The notes beneath the pieces are model-generated. The model was given only the letters and a program-made list of their open reading frames with translations, ran no database searches and had not been told where the DNA came from. The position numbers and the translations under genes are program-made. This document shows, one piece after another, positions 1-7,448 of a stretch of 19,402 bases of DNA (the stretch's first letter is position 1; the number at the start of each line of letters is the position of its first letter). This DNA is from Streptococcus mitis (GTDB lineage: Bacteria; Bacillota; Bacilli; Lactobacillales; Streptococcaceae): the NCBI GenBank assembly GCA_001914195.1, contig MKYF01000002.1, positions 1-19,402 on the forward strand, written 5' to 3'.

Positions 1-99
1 AATGAAAATCAAAGAGCAAACTAGGAAACTAGCCGCAGGCTGTACTTGAGTACGGCAAGGCGACGTTGACGTGGTTTGAATTTGATTTTCGAAGAGTAT
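1..99 (+). repeat. BOX intergenic repeat (boxA-boxC form, left end cut by window)
   Basis: The sequence runs from the boxA-like start (AATGAAAATCAAAGAGCAAA, then CTAGCCGCAGGCTG) straight into the boxC-like part (TACGGCAAGGCGACG, GACGTGGTTTGAA, ending TTTTCGAAGAGTAT). The boxB section (around GACTGACGAAGTCAG) is absent. The first few bases of boxA (ATACTC, pairing with the terminal GAGTAT) lie outside the window. BOX repeats are typical of S. pneumoniae and close relatives and fold into a stem-loop. It lies just past the 3' end of the glucosidase gene. Confidence 0.85.
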
Positions 100-165
100 C
101 AATAAGCATAGAGATGTAAAACTGTTACACATTAAATAATAGAAGTTGTGTACGAAATTTCTCAA

Positions 166-2379
166 TTAGTTTTCGCTAGTAAATATCATTTCCAACAAAC
201 GCCCTCTCAATTCCTTATCCTGATGATGCAAGATATTCATTAACTCATGAGAATTTTTGACATTGATGAATTGATTTAACAATCTATCTTTTAATTCATA
301 TGGAAGAGAAGCCGTCTTTAGTAATCTAAAAACTTCATCATTTAGGGATGTCCTTTTATGATCTTTACATTCAAATCTAGCTGTATCATTCTTATTTGGC
401 AATTCAATTATAGACACATTCGTTCCTTTAAAATGAATTCTATGCCTTCTATTGCTTGGAACGATACTAGAATCTCCTTGTAATGTTAACTCTACCATCC
501 CCATTTCCCAGTCGATTGATAATCTTGTTTTATATCTTTGACCATTTTGATCTTCAATCATTTCAAAAGAATGTTGTTCGCCTGGGAATACATACCAATC
601 TACAACTTCAGGTAAATCAACACCCATATCTATCTCAGAACCAACCAAGGGAATGATTGCACCACTTTTTGCAAACACAGGTATAGTCGAAATGTCTCTA
701 TAAACACTTAACTTCACACCACCTGTATATTTTTTCTCTGAAAAGAAGTCATACCATTCACCTTCAGGGAACCATACATCTACTTTTGCAGATTGGAATG
801 CCAAATCCATCTTTTCTACAATGGGAGCCACCATCAGTTCTGTTCCAAAAAAGTATTGATTTGGAACATTATAACTCTCATCATTCTCTGGGTAGAAATA
901 ATACATTGGGCTGATTAATGGGGCACCTTCCTCGTGTGTCTTTACATTCATAGTGTATAGATAGGGAATCATCTGATGTCTCAAACGAAGGTATTTCTTC
1001 ATAATCTTAGATGTTGTTTCTGAAAAAAACCAAGGTTCTTTACTATTAAAGGGACTTCTAGAACTATGTAATCGAGTTATCGGACTAAAAACGCCAAACT
1101 GTAGCCATCTAGTTTGTAGCTCTTCGTCATAATCTCCCAGCATGTGCCCACCGATATCATGACTCCACCAACTATAACCGATATTAGATGCTGTCGCTGT
1201 AAAATAAGGTTGAAATCTTAAGGAATTCCAACTAATAATAGCATCCCCTGAAAAACCAACAGGGTAGCGGTGACTACCCGGCCCTGCATATCTTGATAAA
1301 ATCAAACCACCTTCTGCATTTTTACAACTATCCTGATAGTGATAATGGTTTAAAAGCCAAAGTGGATCTAGCATACCTTGTGTCCCTTGTTGCCAGTCAA
1401 TCCACCAAAAATCTACTCCCTGCTTTTCTAGCTCATAATGAACATCTTTAAAGTAGGATTCCCTAAAAGAGGGATTAAAAAAATCAAAAATAGCAGGTTC
1501 CTCTAATTCTACATTTAACCCCAATCGTTTGGCAACTCGAGGATAAGCTTCTTCATAAGCCCGTATACCATCAGCAGGATGGACATTTAAGGAGAGTTTT
1601 AACTTTCTATCATGAAGTTGTTGCAATAACTGTTCTGGATTAGGTATTAAGTTTTTATTCCAACTATATCCTGTCCAGCCACTTCCAAAACGGGCTGGAA
1701 TGTCAGTTATATGCCAATCCATATCTAACACACCGATAGATAATGGAATTTTCTCTGTTTCAAATCTGTCTATTAAATCCAAGTATTCATCTGACGTATA
1801 AGGCCAATATCTACTCCACCAATTGCCTAAAGCATATCTTGGCAACAAGGGTGTTGAACCAGTCAAATGGTAAAAGTCTCTGATTGCTCCTCTATAATCA
1901 TGCCCATAGGCAAAGAAATAGAGGTCAATTTGATTTTCTCTCTCAATATAACCAGACTGTTCATCCCAAATAAATCCTTGAGAATCATCCAATAAGGCTA
2001 TCCCATTTCGGCTAATAATTCCATCTTCTAACGAGATTGCTCCATCTGCCTTATCCAGAGTCCGAGCTGTTCCTTTTAACGTTTCAATAGATTCACCAAA
2101 ATACCAGCGACTACCATATACGGCAAAATTTCCTTTTAATTCTATAAATAAATTTTCGGCGTTAAATTCTCCTTTATTAAAGTGCAGATGAAAATAGTCC
2201 GTCATAATATCTAGTACGTTTGATGTCTCGATATAATCTAACGAAACTTGGCCAAAATCTCTATTATAGATAAGTTGTGTAGTTCTATCCTCAAAACTTC
2301 CAGTTTGAGAGTATTCTAACCTTACTAGCTTGTCTGTTAATACAGAGATTCTATAAAACTCTCCCTTAAAAATTTTCAA
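166..2379 (-). CDS. GH31-family alpha-glucosidase (glycoside hydrolase)
   Basis: Predicted cytoplasmic hydrolase of alpha-linked glucosides or related sugars, 737 aa. An N-terminal beta-sandwich (about 1-175) is followed by a TIM barrel (about 180-520) and C-terminal beta domains. The GH31 signatures are visible: LDMDWH (218-223), FWWIDWQQG (324-332) with D328 as the likely nucleophile, FSGDAIISW (376-384) with D379 as the likely acid/base, and HDIGGH (407-412). There is no signal peptide or membrane segment, so it probably acts on imported oligosaccharides. Translation starts at TTG: no ATG fits, and AAAGGAGG lies 8 nt upstream. No sugar transporter or regulator lies in the window, so the substrate cannot be assigned. 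The family is secure; the exact specificity (alpha-glucosidase, alpha-xylosidase or other) is not. Confidence 0.9.
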   Translation of the reverse strand: MKIFKGEFYRISVLTDKLVRLEYSQTGSFEDRTTQLIYNRDFGQVSLDYIETSNVLDIMTDYFHLHFNKGEFNAENLFIELKGNFAVYGSRWYFGESIETLKGTARTLDKADGAISLEDGIISRNGIALLDDSQGFIWDEQSGYIERENQIDLYFFAYGHDYRGAIRDFYHLTGSTPLLPRYALGNWWSRYWPYTSDEYLDLIDRFETEKIPLSIGVLDMDWHITDIPARFGSGWTGYSWNKNLIPNPEQLLQQLHDRKLKLSLNVHPADGIRAYEEAYPRVAKRLGLNVELEEPAIFDFFNPSFRESYFKDVHYELEKQGVDFWWIDWQQGTQGMLDPLWLLNHYHYQDSCKNAEGGLILSRYAGPGSHRYPVGFSGDAIISWNSLRFQPYFTATASNIGYSWWSHDIGGHMLGDYDEELQTRWLQFGVFSPITRLHSSRSPFNSKEPWFFSETTSKIMKKYLRLRHQMIPYLYTMNVKTHEEGAPLISPMYYFYPENDESYNVPNQYFFGTELMVAPIVEKMDLAFQSAKVDVWFPEGEWYDFFSEKKYTGGVKLSVYRDISTIPVFAKSGAIIPLVGSEIDMGVDLPEVVDWYVFPGEQHSFEMIEDQNGQRYKTRLSIDWEMGMVELTLQGDSSIVPSNRRHRIHFKGTNVSIIELPNKNDTARFECKDHKRTSLNDEVFRLLKTASLPYELKDRLLNQFINVKNSHELMNILHHQDKELRGRLLEMIFTSEN

Positions 2380-2404
2380 TTTGTTTTCCTCCTTTTATGG
2401 TAGC

Positions 2405-2440
2405 ATAAAAACAGAACGCACCATTTGATGCGTTTTTCGT
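2405..2440. terminator. Hairpin terminator between fic remnant and glucosidase gene
   Basis: AACGCA (2415-2420) pairs with TGCGTT (2429-2434). A T run follows on the plus strand, and a CTGTTTTT tract on the minus strand. It could end leftward transcription from the fic unit and insulate the glucosidase gene. The stem is short, so confidence is moderate. Confidence 0.45.
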
Positions 2441-2458
2441 TATTCTGAATGCAATGTT

Positions 2459-2734
2459 CTATCTATGACAAATAATACTCAATTGAAAAATGTAGTGGAC
2501 AAAATATCTTTTAACAAACCAAGAGTTTATTAAAGAGTTATCACTTTTCAACTTTTCTAAGATAGGATTGATAAATAATTTCAAACTCTGACTTGCTACC
2601 ATATGATATTCCAGCTCACGTGCTTTTTTCTCATCTCGTTCTTCCTGCTTATTTCTTAGAACTGAAGAATCTGGATAGGTATATAAATTATTCGGATCAA
2701 TATAGTCATAAGAATCATAACATTTACGCTTCAT
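2459..2734 (-). pseudogene. Truncated class I Fic toxin (N-terminal part only)
   Basis: 91 aa. The first ~58 residues look like the start of a Fic-domain adenylyltransferase (FIDO family): YDSYDYIDPNNLYTYPDSSV followed by LRNKQ and a helical stretch resembling the Fic N-terminal lead-in (YxYPGTxVLxNK...). Full Fic proteins are about 200 aa or longer and need the HPFxxGNGR loop, which is absent here and in the DNA downstream. After NPILEKLKSD the sequence (SLINSWFVKRYFVHYIFQLS) no longer resembles Fic, so the gene seems cut and joined to unrelated DNA near 2540. Its ATG overlaps the stop of the upstream antitoxin gene by one base (TAATG), indicating translational coupling. The remnant should have no AMP-transferase activity. 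Confidence 0.6.
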
Positions 2735-2910
2735 TAAGCCATCCCCAGAGCAAGAGCTTCATCTCGTAATTTTTCAACATCACTAACCGTAGGTCGCCAT
2801 CCTTCAATCATATTTGTACTTAAAGCATACCAAACACTCTTAAAAACGGAGCGGTTTTCAAAAGCTACTCCCATGATTATCATCTTTTCTTTATCTATAT
2901 CTAAGGACAT
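2734..2910 (-). CDS. Fic antitoxin, VbhA/FicA-like (class I)
   Basis: 58 aa: an ATG at 2910 preceded by AAAGGAGG. It contains TNMIEG (residues 33-38), which fits the Fic inhibitory-helix motif (S/T)xxxE(G/N); it is followed by WRPTVSDVEKLRDEAL, the usual layout of VbhA-like antitoxins. In class I systems the glutamate of this motif blocks the ATP-binding pocket of the partner Fic protein. The gene lies directly before, and overlaps by one base, the fic remnant. A TGnTATAAT promoter lies immediately upstream. With its toxin truncated it is probably a relic, unless it inhibits a Fic protein encoded elsewhere. The assignment rests on motif and context, not a search. Confidence 0.65.
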   Translation of the reverse strand: MSLDIDKEKMIIMGVAFENRSVFKSVWYALSTNMIEGWRPTVSDVEKLRDEALALGMA

Positions 2911-2930
2911 ATACTACCTCCTTTAATTAC

Positions 2931-2939
2931 ATTATACCA
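2931..2939 (-). promoter_or_regulatory. Extended -10 promoter of the fic antitoxin-toxin pair
   Basis: On the minus strand TGGTATAAT (TGnTATAAT) is followed by a very short leader containing AAAGGAGG and the ATG at 2910. No good -35 is visible, as is common for extended -10 promoters. The inferred leader is only about 14 nt. Confidence 0.6.
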
Positions 2940-3239
2940 TGTTTCTCTGTAGCTTTTAAAAATTTTATTTTGTCTATAACACCTTAATATCCAGTGCGCT
3001 TATCCTATTTTATAAAACTCAAACCCAAATATAAAACGTATTCTTTTCCCTTTTTAACTAATGATGCTGAGTAAAAACTTAACTTCAGGGGAAACTGAAG
3101 TAAGACTAGACAAAATTCAAAAACTGATTTCGCACAACTCCAAATACTGATTTTAGACTGAAGATAATACTAGAATGCTAATTAATGTTTTTATAATAAA
3201 GAGCTGACGACTTATGTTGCTTTTGATTTCTTAAGAATA
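2940..3239. other. Non-coding stretch left of the first rpsI-end block
   Basis: No convincing gene is present on either strand. The only visible structure is a perfect 7-bp hairpin, ACTTCAG/CTGAAGT (3082-3101), with no T run. It joins the fic unit to the repeat block that starts near 3240. Confidence 0.4.
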
Positions 3240-3365
3240 TAAAAAGAAACAATAAGGTAAACTTTCGAGTGATTTGAAACGTTGATAGTATCGTATTAAT
3301 TAACGTTTTGAGCCAACTGGCCTTGTCCGGTTGCAGCCACATTTGTACTAATTTAGTAAGAAAGT

Positions 3366-3398
3366 ACAAAAAGAACACCCCTAAAGGTGCTCTTTGTA
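3366..3398 (-). terminator. rpsI terminator, copy 1
   Basis: On the minus strand GAGCACC pairs with GGTGTTC, followed by TTTTT. It lies about 25 nt after the rpsI-derived stop codon and is conserved in copy 2. Confidence 0.75.
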
Positions 3399-3418
3399 AG
3401 TATAGTAATTCTTTCGAA

Positions 3419-3469
3419 TTAACGTTTACTAAATTGTGATGCTTTACGAGCTTTCTTAAGACCTGGTTT
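3419..3469 (-). pseudogene. rpsI: 3' fragment of rpsI (ribosomal protein S9), copy 1
   Basis: The minus strand encodes KPGLKKARKASQFSKR and a stop, the C-terminus of streptococcal ribosomal protein S9. Nothing upstream continues the S9 reading frame: the codons before it read YIFI instead of the usual ERK. It is therefore only the duplicated gene end left by integration. The 3' end of rpsI is a reported insertion target of streptococcal integrative elements using tyrosine integrases. Confidence 0.85.
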
Positions 3470-3714
3470 GATAAAAATGTATTTCAGTATATTTCAGAAT
3501 TGCTCTATGATGGGAGTTTATACTATTTCTATTCTTTTGTAATTTGAAAAAATTTGATTATAATTGATAAAATAAGGGAATATCTGTTATATTGTAATTA
3601 ATTTTGCTAACAAATAAATCTTCCACCAATAATAGAAAAACAATAACAAATTCATTCAGCTTTTACATAGCCTAACATTTTTATGGAACTTAACTTGATA
3701 TTTTTTGATAATAT

Positions 3715-5379
3715 CTATCTATATGGAATTTTTGATAAACTAATATCTATTTCTGGATCCAAATAATTAATATACGGCCCAATAAAATCAATTTCTATTG
3801 CTTTAGGCCCAATAATAACCTCACTATATTTACTAGAATCATTATCTACATCACTCAAATATGTATACAAAAATGGAAATGGATAACCTTCTTTCTCTTT
3901 ACATTCAATCTCAAATTTTAAATTACCAGGATCAGAAAGTACAATTCTATACTCCTCTTCATAAGAATAGTCGACCGTTTTAAATAAAAAACTTATATCT
4001 TGTTGAATATTAGAAATAATCTCAGGATATTTGTCCTTTCTACTTTCTTTTATTGCTTTGCATATTTTTTTCAAGTCTTCTAACATATTTTTTAACGATG
4101 TCTCATCTGGTTCGTCCATATGACTTACATGTACTTCACCATCTGTACTAAGATAACAAACTCGATAGATATCTGCTTGAGAATCAGAAACTATTTTTTC
4201 TAAAAAATTATTCTTCAATCTGATAAAGGCACCTTCCCCATTATCCCCATATTGTTGCCACATTGGAAGAATGTCAACATTCGGTGTGAGACTCATCATA
4301 TAAATATGGGATGGTAAAAAATCCTTCTGATGATATGAACTATCTAAAAAGTTCGTGAGTACTTTTCCTTCCAACGGATCATTCATTAATCTAGAATTTG
4401 TTAGCCTTAAGTAATCACCTTTATCCTGACTAGTTAAATCTTCATTGTTTATACTATCATCATTTCGCATTTTTTGAAAAATTTTATTCTTTTGATTCTC
4501 TAACAAAATTTTTAGTGTAGACATTGAAGTATAATGTCCTAAGTAGATTTTCTTTTCTTGTAAAAAATTTCTATCGATTTTTAAAAAACTTTTAATACTT
4601 TCGATTTTTTCATAAGCTTGATTAACAAACTCATCAAATTTTAATAGTTTCTTTTTTACAGACTCACTTGTATATTTATTTTTAATTTTTTCTATAATTT
4701 CTTCGAAATCAGAATATTCTCCTTTTCCTTCATAAATATGTTTTTGGATAAAATCTAAGAAGTCCTCAGCTAACATTACAGAACTAAGGTTATCAAAAAA
4801 ACTATCATAAAGTATTTTATAATCTATAGCAAATTGATGATCCTCATATAAGTTTATCAATTCAGATAACATCAAATAATTTGCATCACTATCTGTATTA
4901 AATATTAGAGATGATAGATCACATAAAAATTTCGCAACAGTACCTATTTTATTTTCAGAAAATTTTTCACTTCCATAATCGTTCAAAAAATTATCGTAGT
5001 TTTCTTTTGTAAATATAATATCTCCAAGTCTATCAAAAAATTTCTCATGTCCTTTGCCAGAATGTTTCAAAAACTTATAGTAGAATAGATTTGTTCCAAG
5101 TGAATATACCTTTTTTTCGAGATTAAATTTCTCGTAATTCTGATATTCACCTGGTAATAGATAATCATAATCAGTATCTTCTAAAAAAAACAAATGAAGC
5201 AAACCGAGAATTCTAATTCTCAATCCATTATCATCTCTAAGATATAAATATAGAACAAAATTTTTTATTTGATCCTTTTCTTCTTTAAAGAAAAAACAAA
5301 AAGTGGCACCATATTTATCGTCATAAGTAAAGTTCTCCTGAGTGGCATCTTTTTCAGCAAAATATATTCTAGTAGACAT
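3715..5379 (-). CDS. DUF2971-domain protein, putative defence gene
   Basis: 554 aa, soluble, no signal peptide. The C-terminal half carries DUF2971-type signatures: GHYTSMSTLKILL (281-293), NSRLMNDPLEG (328-338), LPMWQQYGDNGEG (371-383), YSYEEEYRIVL (471-481) and EVIIGPKA (520-527). The N-terminal half (1-270) is mostly helical, charged and unrecognised. DUF2971 has no biochemical function that I know. Proteins with this domain are often seen in variable defence regions. The ATG at 5379 has AAAGGAGC upstream. The gene stands alone, between the rpsI-end repeat and a divergent lipoprotein gene, and its strong AT bias suggests acquisition by transfer. A role in phage defence is inference from location only. 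Confidence 0.7.
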   Translation of the reverse strand: MSTRIYFAEKDATQENFTYDDKYGATFCFFFKEEKDQIKNFVLYLYLRDDNGLRIRILGLLHLFFLEDTDYDYLLPGEYQNYEKFNLEKKVYSLGTNLFYYKFLKHSGKGHEKFFDRLGDIIFTKENYDNFLNDYGSEKFSENKIGTVAKFLCDLSSLIFNTDSDANYLMLSELINLYEDHQFAIDYKILYDSFFDNLSSVMLAEDFLDFIQKHIYEGKGEYSDFEEIIEKIKNKYTSESVKKKLLKFDEFVNQAYEKIESIKSFLKIDRNFLQEKKIYLGHYTSMSTLKILLENQKNKIFQKMRNDDSINNEDLTSQDKGDYLRLTNSRLMNDPLEGKVLTNFLDSSYHQKDFLPSHIYMMSLTPNVDILPMWQQYGDNGEGAFIRLKNNFLEKIVSDSQADIYRVCYLSTDGEVHVSHMDEPDETSLKNMLEDLKKICKAIKESRKDKYPEIISNIQQDISFLFKTVDYSYEEEYRIVLSDPGNLKFEIECKEKEGYPFPFLYTYLSDVDNDSSKYSEVIIGPKAIEIDFIGPYINYLDPEIDISLSKIPYR

Positions 5380-5418
5380 ATAACGTTAGCTCCTTTGTAT
5401 TAGTATTTCATTAATTTT

Positions 5419-5424
5419 ATTATA
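5419..5424 (-). promoter_or_regulatory. Probable -10 element of the DUF2971 gene
   Basis: TATAAT on the minus strand about 40 nt before the ATG. A TTGACT lies upstream, but its spacing is about 22 nt, so the -35 is uncertain. The flanking DNA up to 5600 is extremely AT-rich. Confidence 0.4.
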
Positions 5425-5576
5425 CATCAATTTATGATATTAATAAAGTCAACTTTAATAATAATATTAATCGCAATTTATTTATAAAATAAAAAATCTT
5501 ATTAAAAAAATGAATTTCCGAAAAATAAGTATTTTCCTGAAAAAAATAAAATAAATGTCAGCATTACCTGTCTTAC

Positions 5577-5601
5577 ACTTGTAACATTACTTTGATATAA
5601 T
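5577..5601 (+). promoter_or_regulatory. Promoter of the lipoprotein gene
   Basis: TGATATAAT (TGnTATAAT, -10 at 5596-5601) lies 18 nt after the ATG-proximal-strand hexamer CTTACA. The ATG at 5620 follows a GGAAG ribosome binding site. Confidence 0.5.
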
Positions 5602-5619
5602 AGAAATGGAAGTAAGCAA

Positions 5620-5982
5620 ATGAAAAGATTTATCACATTACTTATAATGCCTCTATCTAAAATTTTATTAATTGCCTGTTCAAATCAATCAAGTAACTCC
5701 TTAGATAGGGAATACTACTGGATAAACGAAAGTCGAAATGAAGTTGCTTTTACGATATCAGGCAATAAAGGTACTATCAATAAAGGAGAGGCTTATGCTT
5801 TTACAATTGATAAAGATAGTTCAACAATCGAATTAACAGGCTCTAATATCATTAGTCGAAAAGAGATCTACACCTTTAAAGATGGCATGTTCACTGTCGA
5901 TATTTCAAGATCAAAGCAAGACTACTATAAAAAAGATAGCAAAGCATATAAAGAAACCTTGAAAAAATACGGTGATAAGTAA
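5620..5982 (+). CDS. Small lipoprotein of unknown function
   Basis: 120 aa. The signal peptide MKRFITLLIMPLSKILLIAC ends in a lipobox (LIAC) with lipidation expected on C20, so the mature protein should be anchored on the outer face of the membrane. The mature part (SNQSSNSLDREYYW...) is short, charged and beta-rich, without a recognised domain. A lysine (K14) in the hydrophobic core of the signal is unusual; the second copy has threonine there. An extended -10 promoter lies upstream, and a strong terminator follows, so it is transcribed alone. Similar small lipoproteins recur in mitis-group streptococci, but I know no function for them. A broken paralogue lies at 15710. Confidence 0.7.
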   Translation: MKRFITLLIMPLSKILLIACSNQSSNSLDREYYWINESRNEVAFTISGNKGTINKGEAYAFTIDKDSSTIELTGSNIISRKEIYTFKDGMFTVDISRSKQDYYKKDSKAYKETLKKYGDK

Positions 5983-6015
5983 AATTCTCAAATTACTCGT
6001 TATTCTTTATACAAT

Positions 6016-6040
6016 AAAAACGCTTTGAAGCGTTTTTTGT
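6016..6040 (+). terminator. Terminator of the lipoprotein gene
   Basis: AACGCT pairs with AGCGTT around a TTGA loop, flanked by an A run and followed by TTTTTT. The equivalent terminator of the second lipoprotein copy is interrupted by an IS-like palindrome. Confidence 0.85.
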
Positions 6041-6317
6041 TATCTCTCTAAAAATGTAACCTAACGGGCTGAAAATCTTTATACCAACATTACTGGAACT
6101 ATAAAGAAAGAACGCAATGAATAAAAAATTTGAATCAGTTCAAGAAAAATTATATTCAAAAATTATAATAGACTCAGGAGCAGATCTAGTATCTTTTGTT
6201 TTATTCTTATTTTGGTGTGCTAGAAGTTCTAGTAGAGTAAAAAGTTCTACAAAATCTGGCGAGGGAAATTTCCAACTTCAGATATTGCAGAGCATTTAAT
6301 ATAAATTTACATTAATT
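6041..6317. other. Intergenic stretch between lipoprotein and methyltransferase genes
   Basis: No convincing gene. A 60-codon open frame (6117-6299) has a weak ribosome binding site and no recognisable similarity. In a neighbouring plus-strand frame, a stop-bounded peptide ending FPTSDIAEHLI finishes at about 6301 and might be the tail of a lost gene, but I cannot identify it. Confidence 0.3.
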
Positions 6318-7448
6318 TTAGTCAGCCTTATTATTAAAAGCTTTCTCAAGTATTGAAGTACCTATTTTTTCAGCTAAAATAGGCGGTACTGAATTACCTA
6401 TTTGAATTCCAACCGTTGTAATATCTCCAATAAAATGATAACTGTCGGGAAAACTCTGTAATCTAGCAGCTTCTCTAGGTGTTATGGTTCTATCATCGGT
6501 AGGATGAGTTATCCTACCAACACTAGGAGTATTAAGTCGCGTCGTTAAGGTATAACTTGGCTCATCCTTTAACATTCTTCCATAAGCACCACTATGAACA
6601 GATTTTGTATGATACTGCTCAGGTAAATCTTTTAAAGTTTGGCCAGGTTTTACTTGGCGTAATATTTCAAGTGTCTTTTCTTTATGAACAGAAGCTAAAT
6701 GGTTATAAAATTTACCATCTAATGCATCTCTCATTTTCATTTGGTACTCATTATGTGCTTTTGAAGAGTACTCTGTCAACTCACTCCCTTCACCAGATTG
6801 AAGTGATGGTAAATCACTTATAGCTTGCCAAACTGTAACTTCTGATCCCTTTTTAAATGTTTCCTTTGGAAAAAGTTCAGTTGAGTTTAACCCTATTTTA
6901 TTTCCTATAAATATAGCACGTTTTCTCTTTTGTGGAACACCAAACGCCTCGGCTGATAATACTTTCGAGGATACATTATATCCTAGTTCACTAAATTTGT
7001 TATGTATTTCATTACGCACTCTACCATTATCAAAATTTAAAATTCCTGGCACATTTTCAATAATAAAAATTTTAGGCTTAATTTCACTCACCATTCTTAA
7101 AAATTCAAGAAATAGTAAATTTCGTTCGTCTTCAAAAAATCCTATTTTTTTTCGAATTCTGTTCCCCGCCATTGAAAAACCTTGACAAGGAGGGCCACCA
7201 AAAATGATATCAAAATTTGTCCTACCTACCAACTCCTCAATTGAATCTGACGAGTTACTTTTAAATACAGAAATATTTCTAATATCATCATTAATTAAAA
7301 TTGTATTTTTATGATTCTGTTGATATGTCTTTGCTATCTTTTTGTCAAATTCAATTGCGGCAACAACCTCTATTCCAGATTGCTCCATACCCAATGAAAA
7401 ACCACCCGCACCTGCAAAGAGATCCAATGCTCTTATTTTTTTATCCAA
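6318..7448 (-). CDS. C5-cytosine DNA methyltransferase of a McrBC-type R-M system
   Basis: 376 aa. Transfers a methyl group from S-adenosylmethionine to C5 of cytosine in the system's target site. The canonical motifs are in order: I DLFAGAGGFSLG (9-20), IV GGPPCQGFS (84-92) with catalytic C88, VI ENV (131-133), VIII QKRKRAIFIG (173-182), IX TPREAARLQSFPDSY, and X QIGNSVPP near the end. Length is normal for the family. Start is TTG at 7448, after GGAG, inside the last codons of the upstream methyltransferase gene; the 16-nt overlap implies coupled translation. It is the last of four co-directional genes (McrB-like, nuclease, HTH-methyltransferase, this one). The target sequence cannot be read from the protein. 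Confidence 0.93.
   Translation of the reverse strand: MDKKIRALDLFAGAGGFSLGMEQSGIEVVAAIEFDKKIAKTYQQNHKNTILINDDIRNISVFKSNSSDSIEELVGRTNFDIIFGGPPCQGFSMAGNRIRKKIGFFEDERNLLFLEFLRMVSEIKPKIFIIENVPGILNFDNGRVRNEIHNKFSELGYNVSSKVLSAEAFGVPQKRKRAIFIGNKIGLNSTELFPKETFKKGSEVTVWQAISDLPSLQSGEGSELTEYSSKAHNEYQMKMRDALDGKFYNHLASVHKEKTLEILRQVKPGQTLKDLPEQYHTKSVHSGAYGRMLKDEPSYTLTTRLNTPSVGRITHPTDDRTITPREAARLQSFPDSYHFIGDITTVGIQIGNSVPPILAEKIGTSILEKAFNNKAD

Larger units (their letters stand above)
3240..3469 (-). repeat. rpsI-end repeat block, copy 1 (candidate attachment-site copy)
   Basis: Direct repeat of 13683-13945. From right to left it holds the last 16 codons of rpsI (3419-3469), the rpsI terminator, and about 130 bp of downstream DNA. 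The part from about 3350 to 3469 is almost identical between copies, while the downstream part is more diverged. DNA to the right of 3469 differs between copies. That is the pattern expected when elements integrate into the 3' end of a gene and duplicate it. An open frame of 66 codons across this block (3178-3378) is best seen as repeat read-through, not a gene. Confidence 0.75.
5500..6024 (+). repeat. Lipoprotein-module repeat, copy 1
   Basis: This segment (upstream region, lipoprotein gene and left half of its terminator) recurs in the same orientation at about 15585-16096. Conserved landmarks are TTTCCGAAA before the promoter, the whole coding region, and TTTATACAATAAAAACGCTT at the end. 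Copy 1 is intact; copy 2 is broken. Confidence 0.75.

Noticed and set aside
3178..3378. Open frame of 66 codons on the minus strand
   Set aside because: It crosses the rpsI-end repeat block and has no protein similarity of its own; the same peptide start recurs in copy 2 because the DNA is repeated.
6117..6299. Open frame of 60 codons on the plus strand
   Set aside because: Weak ribosome binding site, no domain, and an odd composition after residue 35. It could be a relic, but nothing supports a gene.
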